Shown here: in pieces, positions 22,515-34,700 of the stretch
How the letters are laid out: every line of letters begins with the position of its first letter
Position numbering within the stretch: position 1 is the stretch's first letter
Source: Telmatactis stephensoni
Lineage: Eukaryota > Cnidaria > Anthozoa > Actiniaria > Isophelliidae
Length of the DNA stretch: 64,000 nucleotides
Direction: 5' to 3'
Assembly (NCBI GenBank): GCA_029948255.1
Contig: JALIZF010001364.1
Span: 62,001-126,000, forward strand
The notes under the pieces: model-generated
What the model saw: the letters and a program-made list of their open reading frames with translations, nothing else
The model's database searches: none
Told to the model about the DNA's origin: nothing
Position numbers and translations under genes: made by a program

Positions 22515-23557
22515 AGGTATGATGAGCATCCCTGCTCAAAATATATGTGTCAGCCCCCTCCACCTGGGAACTATTTACATACTTTACTTTAAGACTGGCC
22601 ACCACAAACTAAGGGAAATAGTTTTATCAATAACTAGTAGACATTGATACCTATCCAGCATTAAAATTACTTAGTTGTCAATCACAAATGAGCCCAGTTT
22701 GTTAATTATCAACAGCTACTTTTTTCCAGTGTGTGACAACTGTACTAATAGTAATTATTGATAACAACTAGTTATTGACAGCTATACCCTAGCCTGTGAA
22801 GGACCTAAGAAGAACTACAATAATGGAGTATAAAGTAAAAATTAATAATTAAATTGTTTCATGGAGGTACATGGTGCAGTACACTGATCCCAACAAAAGC
22901 AGCTCCATCAATTAAAGTGTAATGAATGGGAGGGGGTAGGGTGGGGTATTCATATCTCTGAACTTTGTCAGGGGAGGGAAGGGACCAGTCTGATTAAAAA
23001 CTGAAATGTCTTTGCCAAAATGGACACCTCCTCCAAAAGAGGGATTGATGATCAAATGCCCATACTTCAAATAATACTTTTGCATGCGATTTCAGATGAG
23101 TGTAGTAGCTGTCTTCTTTTCCCCCAAGACCACCCTTTTTGAGGTTGGAGAAGGTGCTGTAATTGCAGTCACAATAATTATAGAAATTGCCCTACCATAC
23201 AATAGTGATTTTGATTCACATTAAATTTATAAGACTTCTTGTAATTACCATTTTGGTAATATTATATATATTATATTAATAATATTTCAACTTTATTTAT
23301 CTCCTTCCTACTCTTCTCTTTGCCCTTCCCCACCCTCTACCCCAGAGGCCTGCAGCTTTTATTCAAATTGTATTTTGGGAAGTTTGTACACAGGTAGCCC
23401 AAGCTAATTATCTGGCAATGTTCAAGCATGTCAGCATAAGCTACAATACACATACTTTAGTAAGCTCTAAAGATGTTTCCAAAGTTATTGCCTCTGCAGG
23501 GTTCAGAGGTCAAAACCATAGGAGGCACATGTAGTGGTATCATGTCATATAGTTATA
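22515..23557. other. Intergenic DNA, nothing recognised
   Basis: AT-rich sequence without a credible exon or transposon terminus. A pyrimidine-rich run is present near 23300-23345. Confidence 0.35.
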
Positions 23558-23711
23558 TAGAGTCATTTTCATATGAGTGGGAAACTTACCATACCGTATC
23601 GTAACCGTACCACTATAATCATAGTTTCTATAAAAAACATTTGAAATTCCTGCTGTAACTGTATCATATTGTAACCGTACAGTGTTACCCACTCATACGA
23701 AAACCGCTCTA
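23558..23711. mobile_element. TA-flanked MITE family 1, copy C
   Basis: Same termini as 8167-8321 and 8441-8599 (right end acgaaaaccgctc intact, left end gagtcattttcatatgag decayed), flanked by TA. The left terminus has several C-to-T/G-to-A changes relative to copy B. Confidence 0.8.
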
Positions 23712-24469
23712 TAGAGTTTGTCTCAGTAATTGAAAATTTTGAGAAAGTGTTTGACATTTCAGGTGGTACTTCAGTAAGATGACAAACATAGATAGGGGTT
23801 GAAGTAAATTAAGCTGCTATACTTAATTTGAAATCTGAACCAAAATTAGAAGGGTATAGTTAATACTATAACTAATATCGAGGTACTCTTTCTATTTCTG
23901 GTGTTAATTGTGATGGAGCCACTTGATTTAGAGGATAGATAGGGTCACGTGACCTGTTAGTGAAAATGGCCTATTCAATTACTAGTGCCCTATGGGTTCT
24001 TGTAAATTATACACAGGAAGACCATATTACTGTCAAATTGAAATGAAAAAAAATACCATTTCCTTCTTGCAACTAAAAACAAGTTTGCAAACAAAGGGTT
24101 TAAATGGGGTTAAACAATCAAGAGTAGCATTATCTGTCAGTAATTGTTGTTTAGCCAGTCAAAGATGTGCCTTCTGAGTCATATTTATCTAAAGGATTTT
24201 GCTAGATTTGTATACAGTGAGACTGAACCATTCTGATTTGTTTACAGTTGCTGCATTGCCAGCAATGATGAATTTGCATTTCATATAACTGTGTGAATGC
24301 TCAATTACGATTGGCTACAAGTTCTTCAAAAACAAGTTGAACCTGTTTGCCATCAGCCTCCCGATCAGCCTGATGTGGAGTCTTTCCAGAATCTTCCTTT
24401 TGTTGGATCAGAAGTTCTACATACTCAAACAGCGAGGATGACTAGGACTGGCCTATAGTGCCGTCCTCT

Positions 24470-24675
24470 TTCCTCATTGTATATATCCTTGTCCCCAAGG
24501 GATCCCATGGGACATCCTTTACATGTCCCCTGTCTCTGGATAGATGCCAGAGTATAGAGGTGTCTTGTCCATGCCCCTGTCCGTAAGGGACCCCCTGGGA
24601 CATCCCAGTTACATGTCCCCCTGTCCCTGGCTAGGCCCTGGAGTATAGAGGTGTCTCTCCCATCCCCTTGTCCTT
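24470..24675. repeat. Two tandem copies of a ~105-bp unit
   Basis: Both units contain ttaCATGTCCCCtgtc, a gggaTCCCat/gggaCCCCct phrase and gagtatagaggtgtct in the same order. Unit identity is only moderate, so the duplication is old. It lies directly before the TTAA-type element remnant at 24678. Confidence 0.6.
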
Positions 24676-24677
24676 AA

Positions 24678-27600
24678 GGCCGGGTGATTCCTCTGTTTTA
24701 CACTGCGCACGTCTATACCGTGCATGGTTCAAAAAACACTGAATTGTGACTAAAGATGCTTAAAAACACAATTTGAAGCATTTGTGCAATTTTGTTGCGA
24801 TAAATAGGGAGTTTTGTATAACTCACCCCAGTACCTTCTCGGAAAAGTGCCGAACCCAAATTTGATGATAAATAAAATACCATGGCCCTTCATTGATTAG
24901 CAGAAAAAAATTGATGACCCTCCCCCAAATCAACTAAACGACAATTTGCAACAGAACGGGAAAGGGACGATGGGGACGACAGGAAGTCTGCAGGAATTAG
25001 AAATCAACAACAACAAGTGCAGTTATCAATAGAACTAGCATCTAGTGATGAAGAGAGTGATCCGGCCAGACGTTAGCGGAATTGAAGTATCACGGTACGG
25101 CAGAAAACGACCCAAAGTTTCCAATGACAATTTTATTTCTTGAGGGGGACGTAGGGTGTTGCCAAAATCCGCAAGAAAAAATCGTTTGAAATTAACCGCA
25201 AATCCGTTTGGGAATTGATTAACATTCGCATGTGTAATTTCGGTAATATTATAAACGTACTTCAAAACCAGAGGAGGAGTGAAGGCTATCCCAGAATGCA
25301 TTGCGCCTTTGAAACGTGGTTTTGTACAAAATTTATGCTGGAAACGGAGCTAATTTTTGGTCGTTGCATTGAGATGCAGAAATGAATTCTTTTACGAATA
25401 AGAAGAAGTGGTAAAAGAGCTTTCAAATTATTACAAATTTAGCTAATTTTGACATTTCTAAAGGTTTGTCATTTAGACTTGAACTTGAAGTACATTGAGG
25501 CCTGAAGAAAATACCCAATATTCAAACATCGCTTTCTTTAAAACGGATCAACATAAACTGGTTCTGATTATAGTGTCTTATAGAGCGATCCTTCCCCTTT
25601 TTTGTAGTCTCAAAAATACCCAAAGTTACCCAGGATTTCAATTCGAAATTTTCGGAATTTATGCGGGATGTTTTGACGTCAAACCACAGGGAGCCCAAGC
25701 TCAATATTTGCATATTTATAGCAAATGTATGTGACGATAAATCATCCTCCTTTTTTCAACATTTTGCAACAATCATGTCTTTTTTTTTTACATAGATCTC
25801 TTAAGTTTGCCGCTTTCGTCCTTGTGGCTGAGTTTTAGCGCCATTTGAGCGTTTTTGTTCTTCTTTATCTTTCAGGGGTATTTTCGTCAAAAACGCTCAA
25901 ATGGCGCTAAAACTCAGCCACAAGGACGAAAGCGGCAAACTTAAGAGATCTATGTAAAAAAAAAAAAGACATGATTGTTGCAAAATGTTGAAAAAAGGAG
26001 GATGATTTATCGTCACATACATTTGCTATAAATATGCAAATATTGAGCTTGGGCTGCCTGTGGTGTATCCGTTGTTGACTAAACCACTGGCTCAGTGTCT
26101 GGGTTTAAAATCGCGTCAATATGCATCATAGTAAAATAACACTTTGCTCTTTGGATTGTGAGAGTAATTCGGGCATCATATGAAAGGCGTAATGATAAAA
26201 ATGCGATATGTTCTTAGAGCATAACGACTATAGCGCTCGAGAAATATACTAATTTCAGTCCGTGACCTTTGGCGTTATCCGTTATCCGATCCTTGCTTCG
26301 GTGTTATTTACATTCTCACTCTGAAGTTTCATTGAAGGCTAGCAATCCAAAATTAATTAAAGATTTAGTATTACAAGTTTAACTTTATTTTACATGTTGC
26401 GTATCCCATATTTCGAGAATTAACTGCTCACAAACTTGAACCATAGTTAGTAGAGGGGACTCTACTAACTATGCTTGAACCATGCAGTTCAATCACAGGA
26501 TTCAACATAAAGCGTCGCTTCATCCAGCATATTAATCTTAACATTAATCATCTTTATGACAAAGAATTGATACTTCAAGCTACACCATGACTGGGTTTCG
26601 TTTTTCACAAGCAATAGACGACAAATTCGAAAGAACTAGCTTTCCTCACATTGCTTCGCTATCGATGCTCTTGCTTCGGTGACTTCAACACAATGATGAA
26701 TGTGCGAAAAAAATTGATAATATACTTTATTTTGCAAAGCATTCTGGGATAGCCTTCACTCCTCCTCTGCTTCAAAACTACTATATTTTAAAAGAATGTT
26801 ACAACAAATGCATATTTATACATTTGCATGCGGTGCTTTGATTTAGAGTTTGTTCCGCAATTGTTAAAGAAAGCGATTTCTCTGACGAAAAGTACGTTAC
26901 ACATGTTCGTTTTCATTGAATCATTTCTTCAAAGTTCAAAGTTCAAAGTTCAAGTTTATTTTGCCATATAAATTTATATTAACAATTAAAAAACAGATAA
27001 ATAAAGAGAGTGTGAGAGAGAAATATTTATACTAATTATCGCATATTCAAATAATAAATAATAAATCCGTGAATTCTGACCATTGTGGATGAATCCGCAA
27101 ATCCGTTCTTAAACATATCATTATCCGAGAATCCGCAAGTAAAAGAAGTCTCATTCCGTAGATTCGCAACCCCCCATGTCCCCCTCATTTCTTGGCAGAA
27201 CATTGACTTTTAAGATGGCACTAGTTTATCCCATTCTGATTGTTTAACAGTTGCATGTGCCTGCCATCAGTGATGGTTCCTCGCATAACAAAAGGCACTT
27301 TCGTAAAAGCCAAGCAAAATGGTGGCAGTGAGTACGTGACTCACATACAGTCCAAAATGTATACAAAAATGTGATGTACAAATATACAATAAAACAGTAA
27401 GTATAGTGATAGTTGTCAAAACAAGTCATATTTATATGTACAAATTGAAGAGAAAAGCCTGCGACTTCTATAGTTTCTAAAATGATCAGATAAAAGAGAT
27501 GACCCTAGCTCCCCCTCACAAGGAAAAAGAAAAGCTTGACCCTTCACAAACGTTGATTTTTTTTCGATGACCCTTCCCCGAAATACTCCAGCCCCCCCCC

Positions 27601-27880
27601 CCCCCCCCCCCTCATTCAAAACGTACAGTCCCCTAACGAGCACGGTGACCCCCATTTTTTATTTCAAAACTTTCTTTCTTGTAATGACTCACAAAACATA
27701 TTTGAAAATTATAAAGAGTTGTTGGTAGAAACATTGAAAAAACGTCGTTTTTCGTGCGGCTTTGAGCACTAAAATGTCCAAAATCGAACGTTCCCACGCG
27801 AATTGCGCAACACGCGAATTGCGCAAGTGTTTTTTTTTAAATTTGTAGAAAATGTGCTAAAATGAAGTGTCAAGTGCCAT
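24678..27880. mobile_element. Second TTAA-family element, split by a ~2.8-kb insertion
   Basis: 24678-24850 matches the start of the 4477-5884 element (gtgattcctctgtttt, aaaacacaatttgaa, actcaccccagtacctt). 27630-27880 matches its middle (acgagcacggtgacccccat, gtagaaacattgaaaaa, actaaaatgtcc). The intervening 24851-27629 is foreign: it holds the 382-bp palindrome, an inverted 50-bp pair (25256-25308 with 26739-26790, around ggaggagtgaaggctatccc) and a run of about 20 C at 27590-27611. Confidence 0.5.
25683..26064. repeat. Near-perfect 382-bp palindrome
   Basis: Arms of about 170 bp are almost identical inverted copies, from ACCACAGGGAGCCCAAGC on the left to gcttgggctgcctgtggt on the right. 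They meet around a short spacer near 25858-25890 (gttcttctttatctttcagg). Differences are limited to a single base near the outer end and the A/T run length. No coding frame. Such symmetry usually means a recent event or ongoing gene conversion. Confidence 0.9.
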
Positions 27881-29004
27881 CCCTCAAAACAAATTTACCA
27901 ATTCAAACCGTTAAACTGGAATTGAAATGAGCTATAAAGATTGTATTCGATCACTTTCTGAATTCCTCGTCAGTAATTTTGCTTTTTCTGTTTATTTTTA
28001 GCGTGGAGAAAAGCGAGGCAAAATAAATGACGAGAGAGCTGGTCTGGCGAAAGTAGTAAGGTTGCATTATGGCCAAAATTTATAGAAAACATTCGTAAAA
28101 TACCACTGAAGTCTTTTTCTATGAAAAATAAATAAGTATGAAAATAGCTTTTTGGTGGCGTTCCGGGGATTCCGTGGGTTCTGCAGTTTCCGCGGTTCCG
28201 TGGTCTGTCGATCCGTGGATTACTAACACCCTAAGAGATCATCAAGGCAGAAACTCCAGCTTGACAACAACAACAACAACGCCAACAATAACAAAACAAA
28301 AACAAACAAACAAATAACAATAAACAACAATAAAAATCCGGCTTACAATACAAGGGAAATGTAAGGGACTTGTGATGTTGGGAGAACACTTGAGAGCTGC
28401 GAAAGCACTCGCCTACGGCTCGTGCTTCCACTACGCTCTCTCGTGTTCTCCCAACATCACGCGTGTTTTGATCAGGCTATCAAACACGGGAAACCGTTTT
28501 TTATTCCTTAATTAACTGATGCCTCTAAATTCTCAAATCGCTTTTACATTTTATAGTTTGTCTTCCTTGAGGGGCCTTTAACATTTTGTGACGTCATTGC
28601 GTGACGTCATCACAAACATAATAGCTACAGAAAACTAGAGCTATGATTTTCTTTAGCAATGCATATCGGAGAATTTGAAATACTTTTAATAAATTTTGAG
28701 ATGAAGGTGCATAATGACAAGCATGCGTTTTAAGAATGTTCTCTAATTAAATTGAATATGATTTTTTCAGTTTTTTGAATGTTGAAATTGAGTGAATAAT
28801 GCAAATATCTTCCATATTTCTTGATTTTTCGTAAATTCCATGCTTGGCTTTGAAGTAAAGGCTGTAAATGAAACTCTTAGTTTTTATGAAAACCGCCGAA
28901 GATTATAGCTTTCTAACGAAAATTAATGAGTCCTCTTTGTCAGGCGTGCGTTGCTCTACCGGAAGTCAAATGATTTCCGCCAAAAACGCGCGCGCGTACG
29001 CCTA
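27881..29004. other. Intergenic DNA with one long hairpin
   Basis: A stretch repeating ttccg/ccgtgg words lies at 28150-28220 and a (CAA)n-rich run at 28263-28335. Other than the hairpin at 28372-28460 no gene or element is recognised. Confidence 0.4.
28372..28460. repeat. Long hairpin with shared apex motif
   Basis: Arms GTGATGTTGGGAGAACAC... pair with the exact complement. The apex CACTCGCCTACGGCTCGTG shares CTCGCCTACGGCTCG with the hairpins at 1694 and 17041, although the outer stem is unrelated. Confidence 0.78.
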
Positions 29005-29257
29005 AGGAGCAAGGATGGCACAGTTGGTTAGTGTGCGGCCTTCGGTGCGAGAGGTCCCGAGTTCGATTCCCAGTGACTTCACATCCTTGTTTCGACTTCT
29101 TTCCTTTCCGTGTAGCTTTAATTAGCTTTAAATACCCTTAAAACGGAGCACTGATGGAGAGAGGGGGGTAAAATGAGCGCACCGTCGGCTTCCTGGAAGA
29201 TTAGCTCAGCCAAAGGAACTACCGACGTTAACAAGGTCCTTTACCTTTACCTTTATT
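29005..29257 (+). mobile_element. tRNA-derived SINE, apparently full length
   Basis: tRNA-related head with A box (TGGCACAGTTGGTTAGTG) and B box (GAGTTCGATTCC), a unique ~140-bp body, and a short tandem tail of TTTACC units (tttacctttaccttt) at about 29236-29256. The head is shared with 11098-11180. SINEs of this layout are mobilised in trans by LINEs; no partner LINE is seen in the window. Confidence 0.78.
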
Positions 29258-30522
29258 CAATTTTGCTGGCCAAAGCAGGGGAGGTGTAGCTGCTCTCGTA
29301 AGATCTAATCCTATTGGATTGACACCCTCACTGCAAAACAATAGAACGAGTTGACAATGAAATGTATTGTTTTGTTTCTCCAATCACAACAGATCTTACG
29401 AGTTGCTGCTACACTACTCAAAGGACCCTATTAAATTGTTATAAAATGCTGGAAATTGTTGTTAGATTTTTGCCAAAGCAAGACCTATTTTTGGTAGCAA
29501 CCATTGCACAGCAACGATATGTGTCAGTACACCTTTAAAGGGGGGCGACGATCAAAACTGGTTAAATTTGGAAATGGATTCTTCCTATTTGAAGTAACTC
29601 AATGATGACATAATAAACCGAGCGCGAGGTCTGTATGGGAAAATATCCAGACCGAGGTCTGATATTTTCCCATACAGACCGAGCAAACGAGGTTAATAAC
29701 TTATTTATTATATGGCTTTGAGAAGTCCCGCTAAAACAATTGCCAAACGCAAATTTTTCTTTTCATCCGGGACAGCGGTCCTGATATGGCAAAATACAGA
29801 CTATGCGTTAGCCAATCAGAATTCAGGAAATTATCTAGCCATAATGCATTATATATATGAAGAATTACTTTTCATTATCAACGAAAAATTTGAATTTAAA
29901 AGCCAAAAGAACAATAGGTTTGAGTAAATGACGTCATTTACTCACAATGTAGATGCTAGTATACTTGATAATTTTGTTCTGTTTCTTTTGAATAGAAATA
30001 AAATATGTTGCTGTGTGCCTTGCTGTGTGATTCATATAGATACGTTCAACCGAGTTCAAGCCATTTTCAAATTTCATTTTCGTCCCACTTTAATCGATGT
30101 TATCAGGGAGAGGGAAGGTATTAAAAAATAACTTGAATTAAAACTCTTTTTAGGAAAGTTATAATTATATAAGGCACATGGAAGTCATAATAATGTATTT
30201 TGTAATTTTATTTCGCAAAACTAGAGTATCTTTGCAAAACAACGTGTGTGGTACGCCATGATTGGACTTCCTGTGTCGAACTGCAATGCCTCCTGGGATA
30301 CGGTTGAGTACACGCCATGTTTGTTTGTGAAGTAGCAAAAGTAATCTAAATTTTGAGCTGAGAGGATCTAAATCACAGCAATGTGAACAAAAGGGGATTA
30401 TATTCAGCGAAATACAGGTTAGAAAGTGTTAAAGAACAGCATTAGTTTTGTTTTTACTGAACAATTGCTTGATTGTCGGCCAAAACATCGATCCCCTCGA
30501 CTTCAACCGTAGAGGACAAACA
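29258..30522. other. Intergenic DNA with a hairpin at 29615-29695
   Basis: The hairpin pairs aggtctgtatgggaaaatat with its complement around a short gaccgaggtc centre. Nothing else is recognised. Two open frames at 29712-29927 and 29928-30131 show no domain and atypical composition. Confidence 0.4.
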
Positions 30523-30639
30523 CAGGGAATTTTTCAGCTTTCCCATTTTGGGAAAAAGATGGGTAAAGGTTGGGAATTTGTTGGGGCTTCATTGGGTTTT
30601 CCCAAAATTGGGAAAATGCTACCAAAATCAACAAAAACA

Positions 30640-31250
30640 CAATAATGGGAATGTGTTAACCCAATCAATACCCAAAAATGGGAATGTGTTGACCCAGTAA
30701 ATATCCAATTATTGGGAACATGTTGAACCAATCAATGCCCAATAATGGGAATATGTTGACCCAATCAATGCCCAATAATGGGATTATGTTGACCCAATCA
30801 ATACCCAAAAATGGGAATGTGTTGACCCAATCAATACCCAATAATGGGAATATGTTGACCCAATCAATACCCAATAATGGGAATATGTTGACCCAATCAA
30901 TACCCAATATTGGGAATATTTTGACCCAATCAATACCCAAAAATGGGAATGTGTTGACCCAATCAATACCCAATATTGGGAATATTTTGACCCAATCAAT
31001 ACCCAAAAATGGGACTATGTTGACCCAATCAATACCCAATATTGGGAATATTTTGACCCAATCAATACCCAACAATGGGACTATGTTGACCCAATCAATA
31101 CCCAATATTGGGAATATTTTGACCCAATCAATACCCAACAATGGGACTATGTTGACCCAATCAATACCCAACAATGGGACTATGTTGACCCAATCAATAC
31201 CCAATAATGGGAATATTGACCCCCAAAATACACAATAAAAGGAATGTGTT
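30640..31250. repeat. 33-bp minisatellite, about 18 units
   Basis: Unit: (A)CCCAATCAAT + ACCCAATAATGGGAA + TATGTTG. The core CCCAAxxxTGGG is an inverted repeat in every unit, with three main variants (AATA, AAAA, ATAT/AACA types) that partly alternate, so a 66-bp higher-order period is visible in the middle. Because 33 is divisible by 3, long open frames run on both strands; they are not genes. The left edge carries TTGGGAAA/TTTCCCAA words from about 30523. Confidence 0.95.
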
Positions 31251-31594
31251 GACCCAATCAATATAAAGCTACAATGAACTTGAACAGTGATTTAATGAAG
31301 AAATTTAACATATAATTTTACAACGTTTAAAACCAGAACATAAAATGGAGTTCCTATGACTCATTAGATATGGTGTGATTTCAGCAGTTTCATTATTCAG
31401 TCATGATTGTATGATTGATCATTTATAACAATGAAATTCCAAGCAGATTTGGTCATAGAATACTTATTTAAAGTTGAAATGAATAAACGATTCTCTCTAT
31501 ATATCCCTTTTGAGTTTTCTTAGGCTACAATCATCTTTTAAACTGCATTTAACTTTTTGACCAAAACAAAACAAACATTCAAAATGTCTAAAAA

Positions 31595-31752
31595 ATGTTA
31601 ACTATGTTTAAAACAATCTAGTTTCTTTCTACAACAAGATTTCCTTGTTGACAGTGATACTGTCCATTCTAGAATGTTAACTATGTTTAAAACAATCTAG
31701 TTTCTTTCTACAACGAGATTTCCTTGTGCACAGTGATACTGTCCATTCTAGT
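31595..31752. repeat. 79-bp tandem duplication over the 3' end of the minus gene
   Basis: Two copies of aatgttaactatgtttaaaa...gtccattctag, differing at four or so positions. The right copy includes the last 15 codons and stop of the 31708-35273 gene; the left copy lies in its 3' flank. Confidence 0.85.
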
Positions 31753-34700
31753 AAGTTTGCTTAGGTTACAGCCATCCTTTAATGTACAGTACTTATTCTT
31801 TAACAACTTTTTTGCTAAAACCTCGTTAAGCTGCGAGACTGAAAGGCTAGTTAAATTCTTTTGTGTTACCTTAAATTTGTTTTTTAAAACTCTTACGTTT
31901 TCTTCTCTGTTCAGTACCCTGCCAAAAACTGCTTTAATAATCATCTGTCTCTGTTGCACTGTCAAATTAAGTTCTAGATCTGTTGAAGGAGGACTGTACT
32001 CAACAATCATTTGTGAAGAACTCAATTCCTCTGAGTCACTAGTACTCAGACTACTCAAGTCAGTATCATATAGTACTGTGGATGGAGTACTGCTAGGAGT
32101 ACTGTCATCATCGGGTGGACTAGAAATTTCTTGTCTTGAGGTGTCATCACCCTACAAGCAAGATATGCTTTAGTTAGTATAGTGGATGCCAGGTTATAGC
32201 GATTCACTGATTAACCCCTGAAGACCACATGGGGTACTTCATGTTACGTGTCACCAAATTTCACCAAATACATATACTTCGTACAAACTGCTTTCAATGA
32301 ATCAGTACAAAGTAAACACACTTAGGCTTGAAAATATCCCTTCATATTAAATTGGATTCCATGAAACTTGCACCATCGGCTAACATTGAAATGCTTTTTC
32401 GACTTGTGGTATTATCTTTGGAACTTTGTATGCAACAATGGGAAGTTCATCAATGTCTTTTCTGCCAACAATTTGTTTTGATTGAGCTGGAAATATACCC
32501 TTCAGACCAAAGATAACACAACAGCTCGAAAGAACATTTCAATGTTTGTCGATAGTGTAAGTTTCATAGAATCTAATTCAAATTAAATTTGAAGGAATAT
32601 TTTCAAGCCTCAAGTGTGTTGACTTTGTGCAAATTCATTCGCCATTGAAAGCCGCTTGTGCGAAGTATTTGGTGACGCGTAACATGAAGTACTCCGCGTG
32701 GTCTTTAGGCGTTAATCGGTCAATTGGTGCGAGTCTAAGTTATACCTTTTTAGAACATTTTGGGGTTTTGGGGATGCTACTATCAGAGTCGCCATTGACA
32801 CTACTTTCAGACTGCAAAAAGATCAAAATAAATGTTGTTCAATACAGCATGTATGTTATTTGGGACAGTGCTAAACATTTATAATACACATAAGTGTAGA
32901 TGACAAAGCAAGTTGTATCCATGAAGAAGTTTTAAATTTAGTATCAAACCAAATAATACTTACTAGACTCATCTGTGGCAGATCTGGATCTTCTGATGAT
33001 TTCTGATAAAAAAACAAAAACAAATTATAAATATGATTGTTGTGATTATTAAACACCTCAGTGATGAGGTGAACACTAAATGGGATGACTCAGATGGACC
33101 TCATTAAGCATGACGTCATCTTCATTTTTGTTTTTTATTCAAAGTCGCGGAACGTCATATTTTGAATATTTAATGAGGTCCATCTGAGTCATCCCATTTA
33201 GTGTCCACCCAGTGGTGACAATAGAGTTGAAACGACAGCAAACGTCGTTAAATACCAATTACATAAGAACCAGTTTAGGGTAACCTTGAAATAGGTGGTT
33301 CTTATATGCAGGTTTTTACTTTAACACATTTTAAAATACAAATGTTTCATCATGGCCAAGAATTTTTTGTTTCTGGAAAGAAACAAAGTCAAGGAAAATA
33401 CCTTCTTGTTCTTCTTAAGATCATATCTTCGCTGTTCACTGAAGTAGTCTTTTACATGTTGCATAATGGCATCTTGGTTAAAACCAACCTCTAACATTTC
33501 ACACTTAGGAGCAATTTGTGAAGCAAATTCACGGAGCTCTGCTTTCATTTGAGGAGAGGTAAATTTCGGTTTCTTTCCTGGCCAACGTGCTGCAGCTAGA
33601 TTACCGACTGTTCGCCACCTGAAAATTAGCATATTATACTAGAAACATATACTGGAATGAACTAAACACCTATATGTCAACTTCAAGTTAAGGGAACAAA
33701 AGGAAAATTATGAATAATTCCAAAAAATAAAATAAAAAATCTTTTATTGATAGATATACATGTATGTATAACTTACTTTATATTATAGTCTGTTCTTTGC
33801 TGAGGAGTGAATTGGGCCATTTCTTCTAACTTAGGTTTGTATTTTGTCATAGCTACTCGTCCCAAGGACCTTCTTGCTTCAATGGGAAAAATCTTTCCAA
33901 AAGCAGCCTTAAATTTCAGAGCTTTACCATAATTCAAGCAAACTCTGCTCCATATTGGAGCATCTGCATCTCTATGTAGCAAATCTTTAACTGCCTCTTC
34001 GCTTAACAATTCCTCATCTAAAGAATTAAGTATGTATCAGTCAATCCCATGCTTTACCATGGTAAAGCTTGGAATTGACTGATACATTACAATTCAACAA
34101 CTTTGCAATTTAAAGGACATTAGCAATAAAAAATGAATAGGTTTGTAATAAAAGAACTTACATCCAGTCTAAAAAGTGGTATTATTTTTTAATGTTGGGC
34201 TCAAATAATAACAGATAACAAAAACCACATAATTGTAAAGAAAAAACAAATAAATTGGAATGAAAACACAATTCACCCTACCAATGGCGTCATATTTCCC
34301 ATGTAACATTAAGTCAAACAAATCCAATATGGCGTCTAAGAAAGCAGAAGTTCACAAATTATCAAGCTATTTATCCTTTTGAGTCCAACAATAAATGATA
34401 ATACTGCTTTTCAGGCTTTGGATGCAAGTATTTTTTTTAACCTATTCAATATTTATTGCCAAGAAAAGTGTCACTCAAACAAAAGTGGCAAGCAGTGGAA
34501 AAATATTGGATTCCCAATTCTTGGGAAAAAATTTTGGATTCCCAATTCTTGGGGAAAAGTTGTTAGTCTATGGGATTTTTGTGGGTATTCATTGGGAAAG
34601 TGCTAGCAAAACCATTCCTTTCCCATTAAAATCCCAACTATACTCAACTGATGTATCAATTAAGTATAATTGGGATTTTAATGGGAAGTGAATGGTTTTG

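Noticed and set aside
1694..29695. Long hairpins as transcription terminators
   Set aside because: They are far longer than terminators, lie in introns and intergenic DNA of an animal genome, and share features with dispersed repeats.
30665..31261. Repeat-protein-like frames over the 33-bp array
   Set aside because: Same artefact: 33 bp is 11 codons, giving open frames on both strands without other coding evidence.
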